A stretch of 64,000 nt of DNA from NCBI GenBank assembly GCA_038501625.1, contig JAZAYU010000363.1, forward strand, positions 62,001-126,000, read 5' to 3'. Positions 13,801 to 23,115 of the stretch are shown here, in pieces. Within the stretch, counting starts at the first letter, position 1. Each line of letters begins with the position of its first letter. The notes under the pieces are model-generated. The model was not told where the DNA came from, searched no databases, and worked only from the letters and a program-made list of their open reading frames with translations. The translations under genes were made by a program, and so were the position numbers. The DNA is from Corbicula japonica (taxonomy: Eukaryota; Mollusca; Bivalvia; Venerida; Cyrenidae).

Positions 13801-16800
13801 ATAAATGCATTTTACTTTAGCCCATACAGGCAAAATATTCAGTTATAAAATACTTCACACTACACCGGTAGTTTACACAGAAAAATAACAGTCTATATGA
13901 GTTTTAAAAGAATGGAAATTTGAAAATTAAAATAAAACAAACAAAAGTGGCTAAAACATTAATTCGAACCCACGAGTTTACGTCTTTATTCTCGAATTTA
14001 AACACTTTTACCGACTGCGCTAAGCGGGCTTCTTACATTTTGTAGCTTATTAAAATTGGTTATACATAACATATCGATTTAAATTTAGGTCGTAAAGTTT
14101 ACGAAATATACCAACTACAGGGTCAAATTCAAGAGTGCCAGGTCAATGTTGTTGGACAATACCTAAGTAAGACACAGAGTGTTGTGCACAAACCCCATGT
14201 TCCCATCTCGAAGGTCAAGGTCACAGTAAGGTATCAAAGGTCATGTGAAAATAGGCTTGACATGTTGCAAACAGGCAAAAACAACAATGAATTGACAGAC
14301 ATACCCGGTATAAGATTTATCAAAAGACGAAAATAAACCACATTTAATTAGTGCTACATTTAATTACCTTTAATTAGTGCTGTTATAGATTATAATAGTC
14401 CTTCGAAGGCCACCATGCTCGATACTTTTATTTGTGTAAAATATTGAGTTGTACAAAACCAAGGCATTGTGAACAGTAATATGCATTTCTATTACTGCTC
14501 ATGAACAGGCTCAGTCAAACCAAGCCTGCAATATTTCGATATTTGCAGTGTTCGGTGGCTTTTAAAGTTCCATTTTAATTTATTTTATTTCAGTATACTA
14601 TAACCACTTAATTTCAGATCGTTTTTCCTGCTTGGAGCCATTTGGATTTGCCTTACCCTTGGATTACAGGGTCTGTACGAGTGGGCATTTGATTTTCCTA
14701 AACTGGCATTGTTTATATCAACTGGGTAAGGGAAATCACATTATTTGTTATTACCTCACCAGATAAAACTGACATTTTCTTCTTGCACAATTGTATTAAC
14801 ACTTTTGACGTACTGGGAAAATGTTCTGGATCTACACTGGTGACACAAGCGTAAAAAGGCATGGAGTAAAGGGTCCAGCATTTTATTATAACCAATTATC
14901 CAATAAACAATAACATTGTGTGTCAAATGTCACAAAATAATCAGTAATCCTGTAAATGACGCCGATTAGACAGTTTCGCCACATTTTTACAAAACCGTAA
15001 AGTGCTAATTATGGCCGTAGATACATAATTGTGTATTCTCATGTTAAGATTTTATAGTGGATTTTTTAAACCAAGATTTGACATTGGGATTTTGATCTTT
15101 GATGTCGGGAGACAGGATCATGTTCAGATTATTGGGATCCCGGCGGGATATCACATTTATGCAGAAAACACAGGAAATACAGGTCTTGTATGGAAGATGA
15201 TTGTGTAAAAGTTGTTGTTGTAGCCCAGTTGACTGATGTTCCTTCCTGTTTCTTGCTACAGGCCTATGTTACACTGGTTCCTGTTCACAATTGAGCTTTT
15301 TGGCATCCTCATAATAAACTCCATCTTTGTTGCCGTGGTTACCAACTATTTCACCCAGTGCGAGATGATACTATTTTACGTGAAGGGCGTGGCCTTCCGC
15401 CTTCAGGAGAAATCAATAGATCTTAAGACGGCTATGAAGGTATGTATTTTGTTGAGAAGTATTGTATATTAGAAATGGGTCAGATTTGGTAATGAGGTTT
15501 GTCATATGTACATGACTATTGATTTTGAGGTAAGTAGATCAAAGGTTATTATACCCCCACAAATGAAGTTTGAGGGGGTATATAGGAGTGAGCTTGTCGG
15601 TCGGTCGGATTCTTCGTTTCTGGATGATAACTCATGAAAGGCTTGACAGATTTAAATAATTTTTGGTACACAGGTGTAACATCATAAGATGCAGGTCAAG
15701 TTCGATTATGGGATTGGTGGGGTCAGTGTCAAGGTCACTGTTACTAAAAATAGAAAAATGCTTTTCGGACAATAACTCCTGAAAGGCATCAAATATTTTA
15801 AAAATGTTTGGTATACAGGTGTAACATCACAAGATACAGGTCAGGTTCGATTTGGGGCTGGTAGGGTCAATGTCAAGGTCAGTGTTACTAAAAATAGAAA
15901 AAATGGTTTCCGGATGATAACTCATGAAATACTTCACATATTAAATCCTTTTTTGGGACATAGATGTAACATCAGAATATACAGGTTGAGTTCGACTTTG
16001 GATCCTGTGGTGTCAATGTCAAGGTCACTGTTACTTAAAAAAGAAAAACTGTTTCTGGACAATAACTCATGAAATACTTCATAGATTTAATTATTTTTTG
16101 GGACACAGACGTAACATTACAAGATACAGTTTAAGTTTGACTTTGGGGCCTGTGGGTTCAAGGTCAAGGTCACTGTTATTTTAAATTCAAAACTTCATTT
16201 CCACTCAATAACTAAAGCCGAGAATGAGATTCTTGAATGAAATTTGGTGAACTGGTGGTTTCTGTGAAGACGACTTTTGGAATTGAAAGTAAGGCCTGTG
16301 GGGTCAAGGTCACTGTTACTAAAAATAGAAAAACTGTATATGCTCAATAACTGTAGTTCGGAATGAGATATTGTGATGAAAATTGCTATATAGGTAGTGT
16401 CTGTGAGGACGAAACTTGGTATTGAAAATGGGCCTGGTGGGGTCAAGGTCACTGTTCACTGTTACTAAAAATAGAAAAAATGGTTTCTGGATGATTTCTA
16501 ATGAAAGGCTTCACATATTTTAACATTTTTTGGCTCACATTGATTCTAAGAATTCCCAGTTCAAGTATCAAGCACACATGTGGGGGTATTTAATCACTTT
16601 CAGTGATAATTCTAGTTGAACTTGAGTTCAGTAGATCAAAGGTCAAGGTCACAGTGACTTCAATGAAATAAAAGCATATTTCTATCTGGTTGGCATTTTG
16701 GGGCTTGGGGAAGGGCATACATGTTTTACAAACCTCTCTTTTTACATTTCAAATTAAGCCTAAGAAAAAATATCTGAAGGAAAACAAAACACAAAATCAA

Positions 16801-19800
16801 CATTATAATTATGATTTACACGGGAAATTTTAGTAGAGCTGATTATCTCCTAATTTTGTTTGGTTCATTATTTTACTGTTGACAACAGCATACACTTATA
16901 GCTCTTTATTTTATTTTTCAGGATATTTTGTCAGTACGACAGAGCTTGAGTGTTTTGAATGGACCAATTGCAAGAATGACGGCTCTAGTGTCAGTCATCT
17001 TCGCTGAACTAACTATCTTAGGTAATGATGATTAAATATCACTTGGCGGAGTTTGGATGGGCAGGGTATCTGCCTATCTAAACAACTTCCTGTGATTAAT
17101 TCTATGATGGCTATTTATTACAGTTCTTTTTGAGTTCATCTTGTTTTCTTTTTCTGCATTTTAATGAATACAACTGTTAAATGTACTTTAATTAAGACAA
17201 TTGTTTGTGAAAGCAACTTCAGTAAAAACAGCTAATTTAAGTGAACACAGCTGTTATTGTATAGTTAATACAGCAGTTGGTGTATTTAATAAACACTGCT
17301 GTTCGTGTATTTTTGGGAACCCAACTGTTTGTGTATTTTAGTAAACACAACTGTTTGTGTATTTAAGTTAATCCAACTTCTGGTGTATTATAGTGAACAC
17401 AGCTGTTAGTGTAATTTAATAAATACAGAGGTTGGTGTATTTAATAAACACTGCTGTTAGACTAAGTGTATTTAAGTAAACACAACTGTTTGTGTATTTT
17501 AGTGAACACAACTGTTTGTGTATTTTAGTGAACACAACTGTTTGTGTATTTAAGTTAATCCAACTTCTGGTGTATGTTAGTGAAAACAGCTGCTAGTGTA
17601 TTTTAGTGAACACAACTGTTTGTATATTTGAGTTAACACAAGTTTTAGCCCATTTATTGAACACAGCTTTAGTGTATTTTAGTGAACATACAAGTAGTGT
17701 ACATGTATTTTAGTAAACACAAGTTTAAGTCTATGTTAGTGAACCAAACTATTGGTGTATTTAAGTTAACTCAACTTAATGTGTATTTCAGTGAAAACAG
17801 CTTTGAATGTGTTTTAGTTATCACAGCTTAAAGTGAATTAAAATGACAACAACAATAAAGATTGAGAACATCGTGCTTTTTACAGGTGTGAGTATTTTAG
17901 CCCTGAACAAGAATGACCAGAGTAAGGTGTGGTTGTTTCGAGCTATCTACCCGCTAGTCTGGTTTGTGATACTGGCCATACCCTTGCTTCAGGTGAGCTT
18001 TTCTGGTCTGCATTATCCCTTTCCTCCATAGATACACCTTTATTGCGAGGGCGAACAGTTTAGATCCAGATCAGCCGGCACATCCATGCTGTCTGATCAG
18101 GATCTAAACTGTATGCTTTTTTATTCATTAGATTATTTCTGACCAAAATGCGACCAGTGCAGATCCTGATCAGACAGAAAGGATGTGCCAGCTGATCTGG
18201 ATCTACACTGGTTGAAACTGCATAAAAATGTGTATTTATGGAGGAAAGGGTTATTACTAAGAAGTTGTCATTTCCTGGGAAGTTATCAGTCATAGCATTG
18301 GAAAACAGTCGCGTTGTTCAAAGTGTATGAAGCCTAAAGGGCTTCACGTTTAAACAATCCAACTTTTTCATAGCCAAATGAAAACCATCAAATATCGATT
18401 CATTCTTTTTACATTTATTTACACAAAAAATACTCCCACTCCCAGAAATTATGATTATAATTTGTGATATTATGTTTTTTTTTAAAATTCTGTTTGAACA
18501 GTCACATTGACAACAAAGCAAACAATGGCATGATTTTTTACAGCAATTTATGGCAAAATGAGCTTGCCCATCAGTGTCACACGTCAAAACATTGTGCACA
18601 GCCCAGTAAATTGTAGGCAGTTTAACTGTAGCCACGCCTCTTAAAGCAGTATGTCATGTGGATGAAGTTGAAGTGTATATATTCATCATTAGACACAGAA
18701 CTCTCTGTTTTTAAAACACTTCACTGTAGCTTCAGTGTTCATACATTAACACTTTCCTCCATAGAAACATCTCTATTGCGTGGGCAAACAGCCGTCTGAT
18801 CAGGATCTAATTTAAAACTGTTTGCTTTATGATTCTTTAGATTATTTCTGAACAAAATGCCACCAGTGCAGATCCTGATCAGACTGCACAGATGTGCCAG
18901 TTGATCTGGATCTACACTGGTTGCACCTGCGTAAAAATGTGTATTTATGGAGAAATGGGTTAATATTACTGTGAGGCCTTAGTTATGGGCAATGGGTAGT
19001 ATAGGTCTGGTTCAGTTTTATATTCCACCAGCTTTATTAATTTTTAGTTAATATTTGGTAGACCATTTAACCCTTTCCTCCATATATACACATTTTTACA
19101 CGTGCTACCAGTGTAGATCCAGATTATCCAGCACATCAGGATCTGCACTGGTCGCATTTTGGTCAGAAATAACCTAACGAATAAAAAAGTGAATATTTAG
19201 ATCCTGATCAGATGGCATTGATGTGCCGGCTGATATGGATCTAAACTGTTCGCCTATGCAATAAAGGTGTATCTATGGAGGAAAGGGTTTAATATTCATG
19301 TCTATTTCAAATCTAGGCTGCAAGAGTCAACTCTGTGTGTAACAGATTTAAGAAGATTGCGCTGGAGACCCGTGTATTTGGCTACAAAGGATCGTCGCTG
19401 TTGGAACTAGATTCCTTTCTAAACTTTGTCACTCAGACACGGCTCAGGGTAATTAGCTTCTTCTCCAATCCTGGAGGGTTGGGTACATAGAGTAATCATA
19501 ACAATTCCTGAAGGGATTTCAACCAAACTTTACACTTTAGGTTGAGTGTTACATCCAAAAACCATTGCCCCAATTAAAGGTCAAGGTCAAACTAAGTATT
19601 TAAAGGTAAAAATATGCAAAATCATACTTTCCAGAGCATATCTTTGCTAGGCTTCAAGGGATTTCAACCAACGTAATGCATGTGTTTATCTTAATATAGC
19701 CCTGTGTCATGTACAAGAACCATTTGCCCTCCTATAAAGGTCAAGGTCACACTTGGTATTTAAAGGTCAAAATATGCAGAAATTTTAGTTTCCAGAGCTC

Positions 19801-21830
19801 ATATTTACTATGCCTCAAGGGATTTCAACCAAACTTCACATAGGTGTAAATCTTAATATGGCAGAATGTTGCATCCAGAACCATTGCTCTGCTTTAAAGG
19901 TCAAGGTCACACTTAGGGTTTAAATGTCAAAATAGGCAAACTCAGAATGTGATTAAAGCCCCAGCCCTAAACTTAAGTAAGAATACACTATGGAAAAATC
20001 ATATTTGTCCATATAGGCTCCAAGATATAAACTCTCTAACAAAACACAAAAGGTTCGATCAAATTCTTTCTTATAGATGGGATTTTCAATGATTAATGTT
20101 AAATTATAGTTAACGAACTTTTAAGAAGCTAAATATAATGGAGCTATATTTAGCATCTAATTTTGACGACGCGATCACTTCATGTGCGATCTCGATTTCT
20201 GTGATGTTTCGAAAATCCTACTTTCACTTTTAGTCGCGCAGACCAAATTTATTTTAGTAACTTAAAATTTTATTAGCCTGAACTAATGCTGCAAATTTGT
20301 GCCTCTAGTTCCAAATACATGTAATATTTCATACAAGAGCGGGTTAAATTGAGGTAATGCCGCTTTAAGATACTTCTGCCAAACTGCACAATTTTTATAC
20401 ACCCGGGACATATGGAAACACCAATTGGGGTCAGGCAGGCGTCCTGGCGGTGTCCACTGCGATGTCAGCTAAATAACACGAACAGTTGTTCACCGATCTT
20501 CATGAAACTTAGGGAAAATGTTTATGGGCATAATATCTCAGCTAAATTTGATAACCTGCCAGCCACTTCAGCCACTTCAGAGTTAGGGCCATTTATTGGT
20601 ACAAAAAATGGTGTATTTTGTGGAATTTTGGCACTCAAGTTTTCTGTGAGATAGAAACATTATCTAACGTCCAAGAACCATGGCCCTACCTCAAAGTTCA
20701 AGGTTACACTTCAAGTTCAAATGTTAAAGTTAGTGTAAATCCTTGATTATGAAAAGCAGAACTTAACAACTCTTGCAGGGATTTTACATCTTCCCCACAA
20801 CCCTTGAAAAAAAATTTAGTTTGTAGACATCAGCTATTAAATTAAAAAAAGGGGATATAGCAGCATGCAAGGTCCTTACCCCGAATGCCTTAAAAAAAGC
20901 TTAACCCTTTCCCTCATTAATACGCATTTTTACGCATGTTTGACCAGTGTAGATCCAGATCAGCCGGCACTAATGTGCCGTCTGATCAGGATCTGCACTG
21001 GTCAATTTTGGTCAGAAATAATCTGATGAATCAAAAGTGGACAGTTTAGAACCTTATCAGTCGGACATGCTGGCTGATCTGGATCTAAACGGTTCGCCCT
21101 CAAAATAAAGATGTATCTATGGAGGAAAAGGTTAATGAAACCTGCTTTATTAAAATTATTTTGGTCATTCTGAAATGAGCGATGAATGAAAATGAATAAA
21201 TGTCAGGTTATAGCAGAACATGTGGACAAAATGAAGTCCCATTTTCTTTTCATTAATTTTTGAAACTCATTATTTTTACTTTACCAAAATAAATTCCAAT
21301 TTCAAATAAAGGCCCCAGTCTTGAACAAGACAATCTAAACTATATTAGTCAAAGTCATCAAACTTTATTAGTTTGTTGACCATCATGTGTACCAGTAGTA
21401 GTATGTTAGTGTGAGGTAACTCTAATTGGAATCTGTAAAGCGTACTTTGAACACAATATTGGCTTTTTTGACAATGACAACTTAGAGTGGGGGCATCCGT
21501 GTTCTGTGGACACATCTCTAGTTGATTTATTAGATTATTTCTGACCAAAAAGCGTACAGTGCAGATCCTGATCAGATGGCACGGATGTGCACGCTGATCT
21601 GTAAATGTGGAGGAAAGTGTGAAATTTGATCAGACCAAGTGGATCTGCAGGTTGATCATTCACAAATGTGACATATTCTGTGCTTAGCATAATGTTTTCT
21701 TCTATTTCAGGCCAAGTTATTCCACATTCCAATTCTGCCGTCATACTTGATAGCTGTGGTTGTGTTATCGCTTTTCATAATACTCATATTGTTACAAACT
21801 AACGTTATAGGCACAGACCAGTTGGTTTAG
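1836..21830 (+). CDS. Gustatory receptor-like seven-transmembrane protein (10 exons, N-terminus incomplete)
   Basis: Exons joined by reading GT..AG sites: 1836-1940, 7989-8153, 9352-9705, 12041-12108, 14618-14725, 15262-15439, 16922-17021, 17886-17992, 19317-19448, 21711-21830 (TAG stop 21828-21830). Intron phases are 0,0,0,2,2,0,1,0,0 and all join in frame, giving 478 codons. Hydrophobic segments fall at about residues 55-79, 174-194, 233-253, 272-296, 345-366, 377-399 and 449-469, so seven in total. The region after TM4 (TQCEMILFYVKGVAFRLQEK) and the pre-TM7 stretch (LDSFLNFV...LFHIPILPSYLI) resemble the C-terminal half of the animal gustatory receptor-like / insect Gr-Or superfamily (7tm_7). 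In that family the N-terminus is cytosolic and subunits form ligand-gated cation channels. The TM1-TM2 loop is long (about 95 residues), Thr/Pro-rich, with two N-L-T sequons at about 134 and 157, which fits an extracellular loop. The first exon starts in phase 0 without an in-frame ATG, so an upstream coding exon is missing; ATG ATA ATT GTA GAA ACA|gtaaat at 1258-1275 is a possible but weak candidate. Alternative: another multipass family; the order of motifs argues for GRL. Confidence 0.72.
3098..4215. mobile_element. hAT-like non-autonomous element
   Basis: Ends are inverted: CAGGGTTCGACATTAA at the left and TTAACGTCGAACCCTG at the right, 15 of 16 matching. The CAGGG start is typical of hAT terminal repeats. 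Flanking TATACTA and TATACCC may be a decayed 8-bp target duplication. No transposase frame is visible in 1.1 kb. Confidence 0.7.
3397..3477. repeat. Perfect 27-bp-arm hairpin nested in the hAT-like element
   Basis: Arms 3397-3423 and 3451-3477 are exact reverse complements (ATATAAAATGCCCGTATGTA..) around a 27-nt loop. Perfection inside an otherwise decayed element suggests a recent insertion or conversion. Confidence 0.8.
4499..6058 (+). mobile_element. Tandem-core ('pearl'-like) element with (TCCG)n
   Basis: Order: palindrome TGCCCCCGCC..GGCGACGGGCA at 4499-4528, (TCCG/TCTG)n at 4538-4630, four core units of about 172 bp (GTGAACGCAACTCCTCCTAAACTACTGG..), three degenerate units containing GGTCAAGGTCACTGTTACTAAAAATAG, then the right end GCGGGGGCATCCGTGTCC-ttt-GGACAC and TTTCTAGTT at 6024-6058. 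CTAGT after a hairpin matches the Helitron 3' end rule CTRRT, with T following. Confidence 0.8.
6108..7790 (+). mobile_element. Tandem-core ('pearl'-like) element, about nine 156-bp units
   Basis: Left palindrome ATGCTCCCCCCGAA..TTCGGGGGAGCAT, then TCCG/TTCG tetranucleotides to 6215, then about nine units with a period of 156 bp (TCCGGGGCATATCTCACAAA..GAGGAGCAGTGCAGTGCACAAG). The right end is GGGGAGCATAACCCGTCTCTGACGGCTCTTGTTT. The outer GGGGAGCAT repeats the left palindrome arm. The array is homogeneous, so recently expanded or homogenised. Confidence 0.85.
8640..8995. repeat. Degenerate CACAAAGT-rich stretch
   Basis: The octamer CACAAAGT or close variants recur about ten times at irregular spacing in this part of GRL intron 2. 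It looks like an old short-unit minisatellite. Confidence 0.4.
9747..11242 (+). repeat. Palindromic 240-bp repeat, interrupted by a TIR transposon
   Basis: The host repeat begins CCCTTTCCTCCATA at 9751-9764 and resumes TACACCTTCATGGCTTGGGCAAACAGTGTAGATCC at 11000. Deleting 9765-10999 and one TA restores the standard CCATATACACCTTTATTG end seen in intact copies. Confidence 0.8.
9765..10999. mobile_element. 1.23-kb TIR DNA transposon, copy 1 (TA target)
   Basis: Terminal inverted repeats of about 30 bp (TACACTAGTCAAAAGTTCTA.. and its complement), flanked by TA at 9763-9764 and 11000-11001. It matches the element at 41935-43159 along its whole length, for example TTTAATGACGTAA and CGTATGCCAACGTGGATGACGTAA. 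TA target and TIR type fit the Tc1/mariner superfamily; no intact transposase remains. Confidence 0.8.
11495..11604 (+). repeat. Palindromic repeat, half copy
   Basis: Only the right half is present (CATCCTGATCTAAATCTACACTGTTTGC to TCAAGGGTTAAA). Confidence 0.6.
11691..11947 (+). repeat. Palindromic 240-bp repeat
   Basis: Degenerate copy from ACCCTTTATTCCATAG to GAGTTAA with both CAGATCAGCC palindromes recognisable. Confidence 0.6.
12221..12992 (+). mobile_element. Tandem-core ('pearl'-like) element, five 156-bp units
   Basis: Starts TCCCCCCCCCCCTGCC..GGCGAGGGGAA, then a short (TCCG)n, about five units of 156 bp (GTCCGGAGCATAACTCCAAAACTACT..), and ends GGCGGGGGGATTAACCATG-tgtaa-CATGGCTCTTGTTA. 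Period and layout match the 6.1-kb element but the core sequence differs. Confidence 0.8.
13188..13425 (+). repeat. Palindromic 240-bp repeat
   Basis: Near-complete copy: TTAACCCTTTCC..GACCAGTGTAGATCCAGATCAGCCGG..TCAGAAATAACCTAATGAATC..GGAAAGGGTTAA. Confidence 0.75.
13585..13645 (+). repeat. tRNA-derived SINE head (plus)
   Basis: Carries a B box GGTTCGAATCC after GGTATACATGCCGGACTACAG, like a tRNA 5' half with A-box-like TGGTGTATTGGTA. No acceptor stem closes, so this is a SINE head or decayed tRNA and not a tRNA gene. Confidence 0.5.
13955..14032 (-). repeat. tRNA-derived SINE head (minus)
   Basis: On the minus strand: GCCCGCTTAGCGCAGTCGGT (good A box) followed by GTGGGTTCGAATTAA (B box, last bases degenerate). 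It faces the head at 13585. Both lie inside an inverted arrangement whose arms are ATTGTCCAACAATATTGACCTGGCAC at 13473 and its near complement at 14135. Confidence 0.55.
14390..14590 (+). repeat. Dispersed SINE-like repeat (CCATGAACAGGCTC family)
   Basis: Core: CAGTAATATGCATTTCTATTACTGCTCATGAACAGGCTCAGTCAAACC..GGTGGCTTTTAAAGTTCC. Other copies at 28615, 35068, 52398 and 63920. This copy ends about 30 bp before the acceptor of GRL exon 5. Confidence 0.65.
14796..14873 (+). repeat. Palindromic repeat, internally deleted copy
   Basis: TTAACACTTTTG joined to TTCTGGATCTACACTGGTGACACAAGCGTAAAAAGG..GGAGTAAAGGGT. Confidence 0.5.
15551..16620 (+). mobile_element. Tandem-core ('pearl'-like) element, about seven 145-bp units
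   Basis: Left palindrome TATACCCCCAC..GAGGGGGTATA, then TCGG tetranucleotides, about seven units near 145 bp (GATAACTCATGAAA..GGGTCAAGGTCACTGTTACTAAAAATAG), and right end GTGGGGGTATTTAATCACTTTCAGTGATAATTCTAGTTG. It ends CTAGT|T as in the 4.5-kb element. Confidence 0.8.
17160..17840 (+). repeat. Degenerate minisatellite in GRL intron 7
   Basis: About twenty units of roughly 34 bp built on GTGTATTTTAGTGAACACAACTGTTT, ending about 45 bp before exon 8 (17886). Copies have drifted, with several AG dinucleotides close to the real acceptor. Confidence 0.7.
18013..18253 (+). repeat. Palindromic 240-bp repeat
   Basis: Well-preserved copy that starts only 20 bp after the donor of GRL exon 8. ATCCAGATCAGCCGGCACATCC pairs with its complement in the same copy. 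Confidence 0.8.
18746..18963 (+). repeat. Palindromic 240-bp repeat
   Basis: Copy with part of the left half deleted (GGGCAAACAGCCGTCTGATC joins directly). Confidence 0.7.
19067..19292 (+). repeat. Palindromic 240-bp repeat
   Basis: Copy ending 25 bp before the acceptor of GRL exon 9, in the opposite half-order to the 18013 copy (CCAGTGTAGATCC first, CTAAACTGTTCGCC last). Confidence 0.75.
19480..19955 (+). repeat. Orphan tandem-core units
   Basis: About three units near 146 bp (CAAGGGATTTCAACCAAACTT..AAAGGTCAAGGTCACACTT) in GRL intron 9 without terminal palindromes. They are related to the core of the tandem-core elements. Confidence 0.6.
20396..20720 (+). repeat. Fragment of a tandem-core element
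   Basis: Starts TATACACCCGGGACATATGG and holds the phrases TTCATGAAACTTAGGGAAAATGTT, GGGCCATTTATTGG and CAAAGTTCAAGGTTACACTTCAAG, as in other elements, but no array or right end. Confidence 0.4.
20901..21135 (+). repeat. Palindromic 240-bp repeat
   Basis: Near-complete copy TTAACCCTTTCCCTC..GAGGAAAAGGTTAA. Confidence 0.75.
21486..21525 (+). repeat. Solo right end of a tandem-core element
   Basis: GTGGGGGCATCCGTGTTCTGTGGACAC then ATCTCTAGTTG: the same terminal hairpin and CTAGT as at 6024-6058, without the rest of the element. It abuts a partial palindromic repeat. Confidence 0.6.
21525..21632 (+). repeat. Palindromic repeat, partial
   Basis: Right-hand half only, from GATTTATTAGATTATTTCTGACC to GGAGGAAAG; ends 78 bp before GRL exon 10. 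Confidence 0.6.
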
Positions 21831-21967
21831 GATACATTTGAAATGATATTGGTGAAAGCTGTATACCAGCAGGTATTGTTGTACATTATGGGATATTTTC
21901 AGCTTTTTTGTGACGAACACAATATTTACGATAGAGACATTACTTACGTTTGGCTGAATATGCTGCT

Positions 21968-22815
21968 TTAACCCTTTCCTCCATTATACACTTTTAAGAT
22001 ATGGTCAAACGGTGTAGATTCAGACCAGTTGGCACATATGTGCAATCTGCTCAGGATCTGCACTGTTTGCTTTTTGATTATTTACATTATTTCTGACCAA
22101 GATTTGACTACCGTAAATTGGGATATTTTGGCGTCGTCATATTTTGGCCATTTTGCCTCAATGTGCCTGTGTTTTATTTTGGCCAGTTTCATTTTGGCCA
22201 TTTATCATTGTGTGGCAAAAAATAAACACAAATATGTTATTTTATCATGTCATGTACGCTAATTTATGAGATTGATCGGCATTTATTTTAGACATATTAA
22301 TAAACGATACATATAGGAAAAAGCAACAAAAGACTGCAAAATTTTTCATATTATTATTTTAATTACAAAACTTCACATGTACATGTAGAAATATAAAATT
22401 AAAATGCATGAACTTATATAAGTGTAATGCAAATAACGATGTGATATTTAAAACACTTACATTTTGTAAACAAATCTCACATTTTCACAACATTTATTGC
22501 AACACACAAAAATCCAACAAACTTAAATACACTAATTGAAATTTAAAATCATGATATTTATCGAGTTGTTTTCTTATAAGCGATAAATAGCGATCAACGT
22601 TGGCGGAGTGTGAAAAATAATTGTTGTGTTAGCACTACCAGGACTTAATTTTCACCTGTGATATATTTTGGTGTGTTTAATTTTGGCCTTTTCATTAGGG
22701 TGGCCAATTTACGGTAATATCCCAATTTACGGTAGTGCAGATTACGATCACACACCACGGTACAATTGATTGCACATGAGTTAAAAAAATGTATTAATGG
22801 AATTAAAAGGGTTAA
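21968..22815 (+). repeat. Palindromic repeat interrupted by a TIR element
   Basis: Host copy runs TTAACCCTTTCCTCC..TTATTTCTGACCAAGATTTGAC then resumes GTGCAGATTACGATCACAC..AAAAGGGTTAA; the element at 22111-22732 sits between. Confidence 0.7.
22111..22732. mobile_element. 622-bp TIR element CCGTAAATTGGG, TA target
   Basis: Starts CCGTAAATTGGGATATT and ends AATATCCCAATTTACGG, flanked by TA on both sides. The inner sequence repeats TTTTGGCC several times. It has no coding frame; a MITE by structure. Confidence 0.75.
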
Positions 22816-22900
22816 TTTGAACATTTCTGGCCTATTTCTTGTCAAAAGTCAAAAGTCGATAACAATACTGCACTGTTACTTGAAAAGTAAATGTGATATT

Positions 22901-23115
22901 TAACCCTTAACTCCTCATATGAGTTTTTTGCATGTGCAACCATTGTGGATCAAGATCAGCCGGCACATCCACGTCGTCGGATCTGGATCTACACTGTTCA
23001 CTTTTCGGTCAGAAATAATAGTGTAGATCCTGATGAGGCAACATCAATATACTTGCTGATCTTGATCTACACACTGCCCTTGAGATAACAGCCAGTTTGC
23101 ATGGTGTAAAGGTTT
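22901..23115 (+). repeat. Palindromic repeat, degenerate
   Basis: Both GATCAGCCGGCACATCC and its partner half are present but drifted. Confidence 0.55.

Noticed and set aside
13585..14032. tRNA genes
   Set aside because: A and B boxes are present but acceptor stems do not pair; tRNA-derived SINE heads fit better.
1836..21830. Assignment of the 7TM gene to PHTF or STRA6
   Set aside because: PHTF is a distant relative of the Gr/Or fold but has a long N-terminal domain not seen here; STRA6 has more membrane segments and different loops.
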